A stretch of 64,000 nucleotides of DNA from Sitta carolinensis (lineage: Eukaryota; Chordata; Aves; Passeriformes; Sittidae), in contig CM063284.1 in NCBI GenBank assembly GCA_032173965.1, positions 115,604,410 through 115,668,409 of the forward strand, read 5' to 3'. Positions 46,015 through 60,228 of the stretch are shown here, piece after piece. The translations under genes were made by a program, and so were the position numbers. The first letter of the stretch is position 1, and each line of letters begins with the position of its first letter. The notes beneath the pieces are model-generated. The model worked only from the letters and a program-made list of their open reading frames with translations, did not search any database and had not been told where the DNA came from.

Positions 46015-49000
46015 TCCATGGTAGTTGGAGATTTTAATTGTTTACCAAAATCCGTGGTGAAGTAATTTGGAAATATCTAAGTTGAGATCACATGCTTATT
46101 AAAGTGTTTTTCATTACAGGCAGGAACCATCTGTGTGAAGCCCAATGGTCAATATCTGAATGCTGATCTCTGAGTCAAATCCTACCCCAAGACTCTCCCA
46201 GTCAAGTGTATTTATTTTACTGTTTGGCAGGAGATGAAAACCGGCCATTTCAGTACCTTCTCCTGTACACAGAGAGCCTCTCAGAGCCAGGAGCTGTTAT
46301 ATTTGATGGGATAAGCAATTAGTACTGGAGTCATCTCCTGTGCCATCTGCTCATGGTTCAGCACTCAGGACTGTGCCTGCATTGGAGTGTAGGTCAAACA
46401 GGCTGGTACCACACAGGCAGAAAAGAAGGTAGAGTGATCATGGTGGTATCTTCTCCCTACATAAACTGTCAGTCTAGTTAAATGAGAATGTGTGACTTTC
46501 TTTAGTATAACTCTTTAGCAGGACTGTGGATAGCATGTTAAGGTCCATTTGGTTAGTAGCACCAGAGGCAGCCTTATTTGGACAGTCTAACAGCAAAATA
46601 ACTCACACACAATGAAACACTTCATATTTATCTGAGTGCACCAGTAGGTCTTAAGTGACCTTGCTAGACTTAGTGACCCGAAAGCATTTTTCAGATAACT
46701 TTTTCCTAGCCTAACCATATCTTGAGAAATGATTTAGAGTCAGTGGACAAATAATTTCTGGAAAAAAAAAAAAACAAACCTGCTTTTAAATCTTCATTTT
46801 TTATCTTTATACTTCCATTTTTTTTTTTTTTCTTTTATTAGTTCCAAAAAGTGTTTTATGAGAGTTTTCCTCTCTCAGTGTCTGGATCTGGTTATCACCA
46901 CATATGATCTTTGCACAGCACATGCATAATAGTGTTTTGGGCATTTAGATTAAGAACTTGCTGCTAGTTATCTAGTCTCATCAAATATGAATTTTAGGGA
47001 AACACTTAGCTGTTGGAATAAAAGGAGATTTTTTTTTAGAAATTTCAGTTCTCTGAATATTGAGTTCGTAGTATTACAAAAGCCTGAATTCTCCACTATT
47101 TTTCTGTACTGCTGTAAAGCCCAGCTGTTCAAAGACACTAGACAATAACATAATGTTGCTTCTCTAAATCACTCAGATATAACCACAAAGGATGGCAAAC
47201 ACACCTCATTGCTTTAGTAAAGGCTTTAATCTCAGGAGGTTGGAAAGGGATCGCTTGAAAAGTTCTGCTCTTTGGCCAAAACTATAAACAACATTCAGAC
47301 TGAAAATCAAAGAGAAAGATTACACTTCATTTTTGCTCAGTTTGGGAAAGAAGATTAGATGTAGGGAGAAAATTAGGTTAGATTCCCAGTCCAGTCTAAT
47401 TTCCAAGTTAAATGCAGCTGTCAGATGTTGTGATGATGCTGTCTAATCCCAGAGGTACCTGCACACTTTACACAAATATTTCTTAGAGCTTTCCTTCAGG
47501 TTCATCATCTCTACTGAAGGAAGTTTTTCAGTCCTGTGTCTGGGACGTTGTGCAACAATGGGTTGGCGTCCTCTTTGGAAACAGCGGGAAATGAACTCTG
47601 GTTTTCTGCTCTCTGGACAGAGGTTGTTGCTGCTGCTGTCACCTGAGAAGAGGAATTTGCCCCTCCTGAATGCTTTTAGAAAGAAAACCTGGGGAAGTCA
47701 GTGAGTGTCTCCTAGCAGCACAGAACCATGTGCCACAGGGCAGGAGATGAGAAGATGTACCTCTGTCCTCAGCTTCCCCCAGTAACTGCCTGAACTCTCT
47801 CAGGTTGCTGACTGCTGTGGAAGCTGTTCTGAGACACAAAGCTTGCCCTGTGATCGCACTGAGTGCTTACTGCTAACTCCACATGAAGGCTTTCATTTCA
47901 GGAGTCGACACATAAAAAGTAGGAACCTACTTTGGCAAACTGCTGAGCTTTGTAGTCTCAGTCTTCCTCTACATCTCATTAAAAGCACTGTAGCAGAAAT
48001 TGTGCTTGCTTGATATATCAGCATGTAGTTTTTGTACTGTTCAGGTGAATAAAATAAAACCTATAATCTGGACAACAGTTGTTGATATTCTGCAGGGGAA
48101 TGACCACAGCACTGAAATAAATGGGTATGACATTTCCTCAAATATATGGAAGTGCATGAAATCCTTAGAGGTCATGTAGAACACAAACCAACAAACCTAC
48201 TTCACTATGTGGAAAAAAATTTAGGCCCTCCCTTTCTCCACTGTTTTTCAGCTGGGTAGATTCTTTTCTCCAGTTCTGCTTTTTGTTCCAGCAGTTTTCT
48301 GAAGCTTTCTAAGTTCTTCAACCTCTATGCTCTCTTCCTTTTTTTTTATGGACAAAACGTAGGTGTCCACATGACATCTCGCCTGCTACTCGTGTTGCTT
48401 CTTTCTCATGTTGCTATCAAATTGACAATTCTTAATGCAAATACATAATGAAATCTGTTTTGTGTGATATTTTTTTCTAAACTGTTGATGGGATACTCAG
48501 TGTGAGAAATTTCCTTACTGTTACTTTTCAGGAATATATAGACGTCCTTCAAGAAGGCCATGCAATAGATAATAATCAGCTTTGTCTGCCCACACTTTTT
48601 AGACTACTTGTCTACCTCCTAAGATTAGATTTTATGTCCTATGGTGACTAATGATTCACAAATGCACAATTTTTTACATGAATTCTTTATCCTCGCTGCA
48701 GCACCAAACCATGTGCTGTGTGACAGACCCTTGAGCACAGACATGGTGCAGCACTATCTCTCAGTAACAAAGCCATTAGTGCATGTGGTGGTGTTCCCAC
48801 TGCACAGCCAGGGAGTTAATTTTTCACTGAAAACTATAAATCTCTTTATTTGGATCAGGCTTGGATTAATTTGTCAAACTAGACTCGCAGGGCTTGCTAT
48901 TATCCTTTCCAGAGGATGGTGATTAGATCTGTACATAGGTTGGGGGTCTAATCACTGTCTTATACAGTAATAATAAATATTATAACCTTCTTTGCTTTAT

Positions 49001-50988
49001 GTTTTTTCTGGCTGTGCAATCTGTCAACCAGTTTATCTTCTTCACTAATTAGGCTGGGGGCTTTGAGGGAATTATACTCTAACTCCTAAATCTCCTTTCT
49101 GATTAGCTCCATGTTTACCTTTATGATTTGATTTGATTGTTCTTACTATTATTTTAATACAGAGGAATATAATTATTAATATCTTAGGAGAGAGGCCATT
49201 GGTACCTTGACTGTGGTGTAAATAGCTACCCCCCTGCTATGCTTTCCCAGTGCAGAAAGTGGCCTTAAACGTCAGCAGGAGAATGGCTTCCCTGTGCTTC
49301 CAGTGTTTATAAGTAGCTGTCGGGGATGGGGACTGGTCTTTCACTTGCATTACATTTTGGAAGAGCATAAAGAAAAAGGTTTGTGTGGTAGATCTGTGGA
49401 TTTATCCTCCAAAGCATTAGCAATAGGGAGTGAAAGTCTTCTTTACTCTGCTAGGAGATGAGTTTTCAGAGAGAGTGAAGGCACTGCCCACCAGACTGCA
49501 CAGTCCCTAATATACTTGATGTCCATCATTTAGTTGACCATCAGCTGGTGATAATGGAAATTTACCCTTTGAAGGGAAGTACAGGAAAAGTATCCTAAGC
49601 ATAACTTTTGCCCTCTTTCTTTGGGAACTGTGAACTCTAAGCAAGGGACCACATTAGTCACTGATCAAGGAAAAGTAGAAGGTAGAAAAAGCAGTCTGAA
49701 AAATGCATTCTAAGTTTAAATTTTGGGGTTTTGACTGAAAATGTCAGACCACACATAAATAAAGCTTGGAAGAAAGTGTTTTCTATTTTTCAAGGGCAGT
49801 CTTTTGATGAGGAAAGGAAAATATGTGCATCATAAAAATGCCCCTTAAGAGTTCATGTCCAAAGAATCAATAAATTTAACTTTTAAATTTTAAATAACTC
49901 CACTTTTATTTTTTAAATTTTAAAAAACCCAAGCCAAATCAGGAAATAAAATGTAAACCTACAAAATCTGCATAGGAAAAATTAAAAACTGGAAAGAATT
50001 GTAAATTCTGTTACTTACAGAAGCAATTCCTTGGCTGCAAAAGACATATACAAACTCTTCTGTGTGCTCTTTTTCTGGTAGCACCTTTATATGCTGTACT
50101 GTTTTTGTGTGGTCAAGAGGTACAAAAAACCTAATTCCATTATATTTGGATATAAATGGTGGAAACACAGCACAATATTACTAAACCGGATTGGATTTAA
50201 TAAAGATCTGAAATGTCACAGAATCAGGTTAATTGTCACAAACCCTCTGAGTGGTGCTGATCTAGTTTACAGACAAAGGAAATGTGAAGAACTTGGGGAG
50301 CACAAAATCTGAAAATCCTGATTTGGGGAACTTAGATTAGTTGTGAGCTCAAAAGTACCACTGGGGTCCGGGCCACCAGCTGAATGAAGGATTTGCTTTA
50401 TCCTAAAGGACACTGAGCTCTGCTGGTTCTAGCAGCAAGTAATTTTGGTTGGCAGCAGCAAGGCCTGGGAGGAGATGCAGCTGCAGTCATGGGACTCTAT
50501 GGTAGAGCCAGTGTCAGTATATGCAGGGACACTTACTACTGCTTTACTCAAGGGACAGAGGAAAGAGAAAAAGAAAGGCAGTACCTCAACAAGAAAGTGT
50601 TGAGTACAGTGGATGCTCAGTAGATTTTAGAGAATTTCTTCCACAGGCTCAAATTCTAAAAGATTTGCAGTAATTTCGGTCAGGGAAGCTTCAAAAGTGA
50701 TCAACAGGGCAAGCTTGGGTGTGGACCTATCCTGGAAAGAGGAGAAAAAGTTCCTGAGACCAGCTTGGGTGTACTGTGCCCAGCTCACTGCCTGTGGCAG
50801 GGGCTGGAAGGGAGGTGGGGAGCCAGAGGCAGTGCCTTCCTGCAAAAAAAAGCACCTCTGGGACCAGATAGCAACAACAGGACTCTGAGTACAGGAAAGG
50901 CACCAGAGAGGGTGCAAGGCAAAAGGAGCTGAACAGTCAAAACTCTCTGTTTCAGTGCCTTGACCAAAGACAAGCCTAGGGGTTTGCA

Positions 50989-50991
<3 letters not shown>

Positions 50992-51019
<28 letters not shown>
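50992..51019 (+). repeat. Poly(A) tract, 28 bases
   Basis: An uninterrupted run of 28 A. It is the longest homopolymer in the window and lies 132 bp before a T19 run. Confidence 0.95.
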
Positions 51020-51020
<1 letters not shown>

Positions 51021-51151
51021 ACAGATATTGAACCACCTGAATCTCAGTGTCTATGATAACAAGGTTTTTCATAAACAAACAGTTTTAGGAACTTAAGGTT
51101 CTTAGAGCATTACGGAGAAGAAATCCTCAGATGTCATCATAATACGTTTCC

Positions 51152-51170
51152 TTTTTTTTTTTTTTTTTTT
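51152..51170 (+). repeat. Poly(T) tract, 19 bases
   Basis: An uninterrupted T19, complementary to the A28 tract at 50992. Confidence 0.95.
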
Positions 51171-54100
51171 AATTTAATATGTCATGTAATTGCAGTGGAC
51201 AGCTACTCCTGAGTGTAGTTCAATAGACTGGCATGCTGAGATGACCATATGTGGGGAAATAAACATCTTGGTAAACTCCTTGGCATGTGACCAGTATTGA
51301 GTATAAATCTACAGAACAAGGAAAGGCAGGCCTTTGTGTCACAAGATTATTTTGAAGTCGAGCTTTCAAGTAGCTATCAGAGATTACCTCTCATCTTTCA
51401 CAGTGTGAATTTCATGTCCATATTGTTAGAGAATACAGAACAATATGGAAAGCAAGAAGCAAGAAAGGAGGAATTAAAGTACCTAAATCAGCTGAGTCAT
51501 GGCTGAAATACAAAAAGGATTTCTGAAGAGTTGAGATTGAAACAGTAATGAAAAAAATCCCTCATCTATAGCTGTGGGGTTACTTACGACAGTGTTTTTG
51601 ATGGGCATTATGACTTGATTCCTGGGGACTATCTTGCTTCAATTAATTAAACTCACACTGAGAGACTATTTCAGCCCTGCAATGATTATTTCTTTTTTCA
51701 TGGGAAAGTAGGAAAAGAGATTTGAAAAGAATTTGGTGACCTTTTTTTTTCATTTTCTGATGTTGGAGGCTTTGAGTGGAAGCTATAAGTGGAAGCACAG
51801 ACCTGAGTCTGGGAGCAGAGCATGAGGGGAGAGGTGACAAACATTGAGGGCCATCACTGCAAGAAAACATGGACAAAAATCTCTCTAATAACATTACCCC
51901 TTGTATCAATTTGCTCCCCTTTCATATTTCTTTTCTGTATTTCTACTGCCTTTTGCCTCACCCTGAATTCCTTTTTGTTTCTGAGCTCCAAGTTGATTTT
52001 TCAAAAAAAATAGAAAATTGTTTTGGTTCACTTATTTATTTTGAAGTAAGGCAAAAGGGTAAGTCTTCCTCTCTGGGAAAAAAGGAATCACACTAGCTCC
52101 AGTGACTGCTAGGCAGAGTAATAGCAAACTCATTGGAGCAGGATGGTCTTTCAAAACAGTATGTTATTCTCCAAGGTATCAGTTTGACATCGCTGCCCAA
52201 ATTTTGCTCCTTTCCCTTTTCTCAGAAGAAAAACAGGTATCTGTTGTAACTATCTTTCATTTTGAAACAAGTCACCCACCACTGAAATATTCTCTCTCGT
52301 TGAAGTTGGATATACAGTAGTGCCTGTGGTAAGTATGAAAACATCACTGGGTGATAAGAACCCCACAATTAAACCCATGAGTGATAATGAACAGATGCTT
52401 CCCTCCCACAGATGCTTTTTCATATCAAATGAAGTGTGGCTGCAAGATTTTATCAGTTCGAGGTGTTTACTCAATTTGAGAGAAAAATTCAACCTACCTT
52501 GATAATTCCCCGCATAGTTATCTTTTGCCCCAGGGCTTTTTTACCTTTGTGGGTAAGTGCTTATTGCTTCTGTTAAACTGATTTTTCTGACCTCAGCAAA
52601 ATTAAAAGCAAAAAGGCATGTGATTCCTTGTAAGTTTACAATAGACGAAGCCAGTGCACATGTACTATCTGATGGTGGATTTTTCTCTGCACTCTTACTA
52701 ACCAGTCTTGAGATATTTTTTTCCCTAACTGGAGTGGACAAAGATAAAATCTGTCAGTTTGTATCAGTAACATAGCAAGGAGATGCTGGGAAAACTTATT
52801 TGTCATAATTTTTAATCCAGGGGTGGCCAGGATAAGATGGTTTCCAGGAACAATCTCTCTTTTACACGTTGAAACTTTTCTTTGCCCTCTGGTATTGCCA
52901 CACTGGTATTTACTATGGCACAGCATGAGTAATCCCAGCATATGCTTAGGAAGAGATTGGGAGCTTTTGCACTGGGGTCTGTGCAGGTCTCAAATGGTCT
53001 GGGAAGCTGTGAGCCCCTGCAGGTGTGGGGTGGTCAGTGTGGCCAGGAGGGCAGCACAGCACCTGCCAGCTCCTCAGCTCTGCCACTGCTCTGCTGAGAA
53101 CCACTGATCAGCCATTAACTTCTCTGTGCACCTGCTTCGTTATTCCTTTTTGTCTGTCCTGATGTTTTAGATGGGAACCTCTGTAGGTGAAGGATGCATT
53201 TTACCATGTGTCTGTCAAGTGCCAATTTTGGCTGGGAAATCTCAGCAGTCCTGTGATACGAATGGTAATTCCAATAATAAAGGCAAAGCCTGGCCATCTG
53301 GCTGCTATTATGGTAATGTGTTGCTCTGTGACAGTGGGACACTTTGTGCAGCTGCTTCTGTCTCATTCAGTATTGGAAAAGACTGCTCTTAGGCTTTGGG
53401 CTAAAACTCCATGGCTTGGAGATAGAAAAGGCCTGTGGTAATGCCGCCTGACCTAGGTTTGGAGGTTGAAAAGAAGCCTGCCATCTGGAGAGTATCACTC
53501 AGGATTGTATGTCCTATGGTACTCAACTGCAAGCAACAACTACACCACTGGGTTTACCCCCAAAGTGAGTCACTGCTCACAAGTGATCATCTTCTCAGAC
53601 CATTCCATCCATGCCTGTCTAGGCAGATAACTTTCTTCACCTCCAAAGATAAGAACTCCCCTGCTTTTATTCAAACATTTATGGATAATGACAGGAATCC
53701 AACTTAGTAGCAAACCTCTTCACCTCCCAGTCAGCTCCAGATATGGCTGTACACCCTGTCCACCTCACTCCATTTGCTGCTTGCAGAATTGATGCATTTC
53801 TGGTTGGCATATAGCAGACTCTTCAGTGCTTTGGGATTGAGATATCACTATAGCCATGAATCACAAAATGAAACAAAACATAAATTTGAAATTACTTATA
53901 AGCTGCATAATTTATGTTGATCAGAGTTTTCAGACATGGCCTTTTTCATATTATAAGATGAAGCATGACTGGGGATAATAATTCACATGGCTGAATATAG
54001 TGCTACTGGTAATAATACTTAGTAGAGAGAAACTGTCAAATACTTAGCCTTGCTATTGTATATTATGTTCTCCCATTAGCAGTTTTATTTTATTCCATCT

Positions 54101-54825
54101 GGAATTTCCTTCAGTTTGCATGCTATGTTTGGCACAATCTACATTAAAAAATGCTATTGCATTTACAAAATTATTTTTGCTATCTCAGAGAGATAGCTTG
54201 CAAACTCAGAAATGAAACTATAACTCCTTTCCTCTCACATGTACATACAACTCCAGAAGAGGTAGGGACCTAAGCATAGCTGGGTGAGCAAGAAAAAATT
54301 TAGCAGCCCTTTTTCTGGGCTTTTAAAGTCCCACACTGCTGTGAGGCTGATGCCTTGCTCATGGTGTTGGCTAGTGTGCTCGCTGGGCCATTTAGTCCCA
54401 GTGAGTCCCTGTGTGGGGCACAGGAAGGGTGCAAGGGATGGATGTGTCAATTTACCTGTGGCTGAAGGCACACAGCACAAGGAGCCACCCTGGACCCTGG
54501 TGTGGTTCAGCCCCTTCCCACCCAGTCCAGCTCCCTCCCACTACCCTCAGGCAGTCTGGCTCCATCTGTACCTCACAATCCTAGTGCCAGGGACACTGAG
54601 AACAAACACAACACAGATATCAGTTTGCAAGAAGAGATGAGGATTTTGTAACCTGTTGGAATATACCACAGGAAAGAGGCTGTGTGCGGGAATGGGAAGA
54701 GGCTCCTTAGGAGTGATGGTCATTGTGGGGATAGTGATGTGGTTGGTGCAGTCTTGTTCATCCTCAATGACAAGAATAAGGGGTTTCTGTAGGGAAATGG
54801 TCTTAAAACCATACTTAGGCCTGTA

Positions 54826-55207
54826 GTGAAGAGAAACCTCTGGATTTTAGCAAGGACATGTCCTGCCTGACCGACCTAGTGGGCTTCTAAAATGGAGCGA
54901 TTACAGCAGTGGACAAGGGAAGCCTACAGATGTCATCTACCTGGACTTCTGTAAGGCCTTTGACAGAGTCCCCCACAACATCCTTCTTTCTAAATTGGAG
55001 AGATGTGGATTTGACGGTTGGATGAGTAATTTGTTGGACACCCCATTCCTGGAAACATTCAAGGTCAGCCTTGATGGGGCCATGAGAAGGGATTAGGTCA
55101 GGGTGGGGCCTGAAGCAACCTCATCTAGAAAAATTGTCCCTTCCCATTGCAGGGGAATTGGACTAGATGGCATTTAAAATGCAAACTATTCAAAGATTAT
55201 GTGATTT
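54826..55207 (+). mobile_element. CR1 LINE with internal deletion (RT fragment joined to 3' end)
   Basis: The left part encodes the reverse transcriptase signature [20 protein letters not shown] on the plus strand, from about 54931. Near 55037 it jumps to the far 3' region (TTCCTGGAAACATTCAAGGT, CAGCCTTGATGGGGC, then TTGCAGGGGAATTGGACTAG and ATGGCATTT) and ends with a worn tail (TTCAAAGATTATGTGATTT). Several hundred bases or more of normal CR1 between RT and 3' end are missing. It is the only CR1 in the window in plus orientation. Confidence 0.9.
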
Positions 55208-58200
55208 CAAGAAAGAATCCTCAAGATTCTTAGAAGAGGGTTATGAAGAAACTTAGCCACTTAAGAAACACAGATATCAGGGGTTCAAGACTGAACTGGT
55301 AAAATAAGTTATTTGGCAGTGCTGCTATACTTTTTAAATCCCAATGATGTGCTGAAGTGTAATACAGATTTTTTTACCTGAGTTTTTTTATCACTGTTCA
55401 GGCCAGACTTGCTCATATCCAGAAATCATCACAGGCTGTAATTTTTTAAATCCCCATGGAGATCTTGCTGCAGCAGTGTCCTCTGGAAAGAGGAAGGTTC
55501 TCTACATGGCCTGAAGCAGGTGGAACATTCATATGTCATATTGCAAATTGGATGTTTATTCCTTTGGGAGCTCTTCCTTTGTGTGAGGCAAATTAAATCT
55601 CTGGCTGGTCTGAGGACAAGGAAGGAAGACTGTTCTGAGGACAATAGGGAATTTTGTCTCTCTCTTGAAACATAGTTTCATTCATTTTAAATGTTTCCTT
55701 CTATGCCTTTACCTATTTTATCTGTTTCCCTTTTGAAAAACAGCATATTAAGGCATTCATTCAACATTGTTCAGTGCTTGGTTTCACTCATATATTTCTG
55801 CATATATTGGTTTTCTACTTTTTTATTCAGTTGTATTCAAAACAATGGCAAAAGTCCCTTTAATTTTGATGATAGAGAATGAGGTCTTACTTGAGGAACA
55901 ATTTCTAAGGCTTCTTGACTTGCATGTGTTTCTCATGAGGACACCTTCTGATTCATTTTGGAAAGGCCATGAAAATCTCAAGATCAATATCTTTTCCCAA
56001 AAAAGATAAGAGGAGCCATTTGGAACGTAACCAATTCAGGTTATCAATGCAGGTAATCAATGACAACAGATTGTCCATAAATTGAGTTACATTGTTTTTC
56101 TGTTTGCAGATATGTACCATGAGCCTGGTGTTCAAAGAGATGAACTGGCTGTTCTGGACATGCAGCTTACTCATGAATGTTTCATTGTAATTCAATTCAT
56201 AATTCTTTTGAGGGCTCACAGGTCATCGTTTGGGTCCATTTTCTCTAACTGGGTACACATTCTTTTAGAATCTGTTTCCCTGGTATAAACATTGATCATG
56301 ACAAAATCACAGTAATGATTACTTGCTGCTGTGATGAGAGTTCCCTTAGAGCACAGGGAGGAAAGGAAGGTCTGCTCACCCAAAGGAATGTGCTGAAATC
56401 TTCTGTACAATTGGAATACCACTCCATAAAATACCAGCCATGGGGATGGCTCTTAGTCCATCTCAGTTTTACATGGCATACAATAGTTTATTTTTCATGT
56501 GTGACTGAAACAGTTGGCAATGGCTGATGACCCAACTTCAAAGGCAGATGACCCAGCTCATTTTAAATCACAGAGAGATGAGTGAAGATAAGATCAGAAA
56601 AATGCTGGAGAAGAATGATAAATGAAGATGTAATTCATACTCTTAGTAGCTTTGCCCATCCAGCTGCTGCAGTGTTGTTGTGCTAATGCATCATTTTGGG
56701 TGTGGAAATCCCTGAAAATGCACTTATTAGGCTCCTTACTAGCCTGTGAGAGACATCTCCTATAGTCTAAGTGTCTGCTGTACTCCTGGGACTGGTGTCT
56801 GAGAGGGCAGGCAGTGGGGCCAAGGCATTATGGTGGAGAAAGAATGCCAAGGAAGGGAGAGACTAACCCAAAAGGAAATAAAAACCTGAAACCTTTACCT
56901 GCCGTTAAATGGAAAGCTGAGGGTCACCAATGGCAAAAGGAGTTCACTAACTTTTGACCTTGGCAGATGGACCCACATCTGTCCATTGAGGAGCATCAGT
57001 TGAGACAGTTACCTATTCCTGGTGTAAAAATCTCTGTGGGGTGATGTCTCATCCAAACCTCAGTATAAGCAAAGTGCTTTTGGAATATTTTGTGAGGAAA
57101 CAAACACCACGACATTCCCATTTGCCATTTTCCTATCTAGCTTTTTTATCTTGATTCAGGAGGCACACCATAAAAAAGTCTTAGATTAGCAGCTATTTCT
57201 GACCCATGGATTATTTAATTTGCTTTTGTTTCATATCACAGGGGCTTGTGGCTGTCTTGGCCTGGCTTAGATTTTCCTGGTGCTGTTTATTGAAGTGTTT
57301 TATTTTCTACCATTGCCTGTAGGCACTGACATGGATTAGCCTTGGCAGCACCATGCAGGGGGTTTACACACCCTGATGCTCACTAATTACAACCTCCTGA
57401 ACATCCAAAGAGCTGTAATAATACAGTGATGTATAGATGAAGTTATGGCCTGTCAATGTATTGCCCCTGTGGTTAAAACCCTGCAAGCTAGACTAGAAAT
57501 CTCTTTATTGCATGGAGAGTTTTGTTCTTCAGAGTGGTTTCTTTTTACATATGCTCAGGTTTTCTGAATGTCCATCAGAATGTGATACTACACCGACACA
57601 CTTCTTGAAGACAAATGGGGATTTTATTTCCTTTCTTTTACCCCTTTTCTTATTACTTTTGACTCCCTTACTCATCTTCCCACAGCTACTTGTCAACATT
57701 TTTTCTAGCACAGTACCTGTAGTGCCCAATCCAGGAAAACACATGTAATGTTTATTTGTTTGTTTAAAATCTCTGTGTTAACAGTTAGGGCATTTAGCTT
57801 GCTAAATACCTGTCAGGGTCTAAATGTGAGTTCATCCACCTAATTGCTGGTGTGTGGATTGTTGAGTTACAGGTGATGAGGTGCAGTGCAGGGGAAGACA
57901 GTGCAGTGCAAATTTAGTCCTATGTGAAACACCTGGGCTTCGTGCAGAGGAGCTGTCAGAGCTTTGGTCTCCTACATTTCTTCAACCAGCTGATCAACTC
58001 CTACTCTGCAAAATTATTTCCCAGTGTAGACATAGATATTTAAGATCTCCATGTCTTTTAGCAAATTAGGCAAAGGAGAGAGGATTTTTTCCTGTGTAAT
58101 ATGGCCCATGCAGGTACTGATCCTTCTCCTCAGGCTGCAAAAGGAGGCCAGGGCGATCAGGTTCCTAAGAGTGTGACTCCATCAGGTGTTACTGTTAGGT

Positions 58201-59550
58201 TCTGTTGTTCTGTAGGACCAGTGGGGTGGGTGCTGGACACCCCTGAGCACCTGGAGAGCCCTGCTGAAATGACGGAAAACAGCACAGAGTGTCTGGCCTG
58301 GACCAACCATGATGACAATTTAGAGATTCTGGTGTTTCCTATGTTCTGCTTCATTCAGTCCCAAAAGATTTCTTTGAATGATATAGGAAGACCTCACACA
58401 CTTAAAATTGCTCAATTTTTAGTTATGCTCTCCTAACCTCCCCCAGCAAGTGTATAGAAGAGCCACATTAATTTCAATGCTAGGGGTAATTTCCTATCCC
58501 CAGAAACTGGAGAGGATTTTGTGTGTAATGGCAATTAGAGTTTCCAATAGTGCAACCCCTCTGGTTTTCACACACTGAATTTATTCTCCAAAGCAATGAT
58601 ATCAAGACCAAAAAAAAAAAAAAAAAACACAACAAAACAAACCAAAAAAAGATTAAGGGTTTGCATCATTATGTTTGACAGAACATATACACTACTTTTG
58701 CAGAGATTGAACTAATCATAACTAAGCTCATGGAAAATTGCAAACACATAAAAGTTGTATGAACATATGCATAAATCAAATTGTGAAGCAATTTTAATGC
58801 ACTTTTTTGGTCATAAATTCTTTTAGGGGACTCATCTACCACTTTCTGATATGAATCTTATGTAATGGTAAGAACAATGATGTTTAAAATATTAGACACT
58901 GGCGAAAACGTCTCCGTTTCTGAAAAAAATAAAAAGTTATATCTAAGCCTTGAGGCAAAAATATTAAAAATAGACTTTTTTTGCTTGAAACTCTTTGCAC
59001 AAATGAAACTAATAGGTTTTTATCTAAACCATCTGGTGGAGGAAAACCATTAAAGTGTAAAGTCACATATTGAAACTTACAGAGACTTATTCTAAATGCT
59101 ATATGTTCAAAAAATATAAAAAAGGAAAACTGTATATTTTTCTTCATTTATCTGAGGCCTTGCTCTGAAGAGTCCAAGCTTTAGCCAGTTAGTTTTGCTT
59201 TGGCAAAACCAATATACTCCTTCTGGTCTTCACTGAAAAGCCATGCTGTCAATAATGCAATCTAAATTCATTTCAGACAGTGATTAATGGATTAGCATCT
59301 ATGATTTGCTTGGGAGGTTTTTTTTTCCCCTTCCTCTACAGGAAACTCAGATACAAATGACGTTCACTTTTGGTTTATCTGTACATGTAAAACCAGACTG
59401 TGAAACCTCAGTTTAAAATAGCACAAATTACTGTAGCATGGCATGTGTAACAGGAAGCAACCAACTCTCCCTTCCACAATTTGAGGCCAAACAACCATGT
59501 TCTACTGGGCTTTCTTTCTGCCCCACGTGTAGGAGATTTTGCGTGAAACT
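55208..59550. other. Intergenic, no gene seen
   Basis: No exon or named repeat recognised; an A18 run lies at 58610-58627 followed by CA-rich A-tracts. Confidence 0.6.
58610..58627 (+). repeat. Poly(A) tract
   Basis: A run of 18 A continuing into CACAACAAAACAAACC. Low-complexity. Confidence 0.85.
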
Positions 59551-60012
59551 GAATCACAGACTAGATTGGAAGGGATCTCTGCAGATTTTCTGGCCTATCC
59601 TATGTCCAGAGGTAAAGTTGGTACAACTTGGAAAGGGCTCTTCAGGGCTATCCTGTTGGCTTTTCAATATTTTCAAGAACGGAAATCCCACAGTCTCTTT
59701 GGGCTCCTGTTTCAGTGTTTTCAACCTTCCTCACTGATTATTTTTACCATAATATGCAATCAGGAGTTTCCTTATTTCAACTTGTGCCTATTGTCTCAAT
59801 GTGTGCCTCTAGAAAGATTTGAGATTTGTCTTCTGTATAAAGATCCACTGAGCAGTTACAGACTGCAGAAGGAATTCCTTTCCTTGAGACTAACCAGATT
59901 CAGCATTCTCAGCCCTCCACCTCAGCCCTGTCTTCCAGTTCCTGACCATCAGGATGACCTGCTTTGGATTTGCTCCAGTATGTCAATGTTTTCCTTGTAC
60001 TGGGGTCACTTC
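59551..60012 (-). mobile_element. Old CR1 LINE 3' fragment
   Basis: The plus strand begins GAATCACAGACTAGATTGGA and AGGGATCTCTGCAGATTTTC. It continues with CAGGGCTATCCTG-, TTTTCAATATTTTCAAGAAC- and CTCCAGTATGTCAATGTTTT-like CR1 3' sequence up to TACTGGGGTCACTTCTGG. It is heavily diverged, so older than the copies at 20.8, 21.7 and 40.3 kb. A 164-codon open frame on the plus strand runs antisense through it and is not a gene. Confidence 0.8.
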
Positions 60013-60228
60013 TGGAAAGGTTCCCACTTCTAGAGTCATGTTCCTTAGTCTGAAGGTGACAACAGTACCAGAAGATAGGAAAGCCTATTTCTGACTTCTT
60101 TTCAAATTATCCCAAAAAAATTCTCCCTAGAGAGTTTAGAAATACTCAGCCTTGAAAATCTATCAGCCATGTACAGCAGAGGCACGACCTTCCTGCCAGG
60201 AGTTCACTGTGTGGCTGCTTCCAGCCTG

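Larger units (their letters stand above)
43511..54825. other. Intergenic, no gene seen
   Basis: 11.3 kb without recognised exons or transposons. It contains (GA)n at 45824, (AC)7 at 46001, the A28/T19 pair at 50992/51152, and patches of higher GC at 47600-47850, 50360-50960 and 52960-53110 that I could not assign. Confidence 0.6.

Noticed and set aside
50360..51019. Processed pseudogene ending in the A28 tract
   Set aside because: No coding similarity upstream of the A run, and CR1 does not favour poly(A) RNAs, so retrocopies are rare in birds.
59539..60033. 164-codon open frame on the plus strand
   Set aside because: It runs antisense through an old CR1 fragment and has no recognisable protein similarity.
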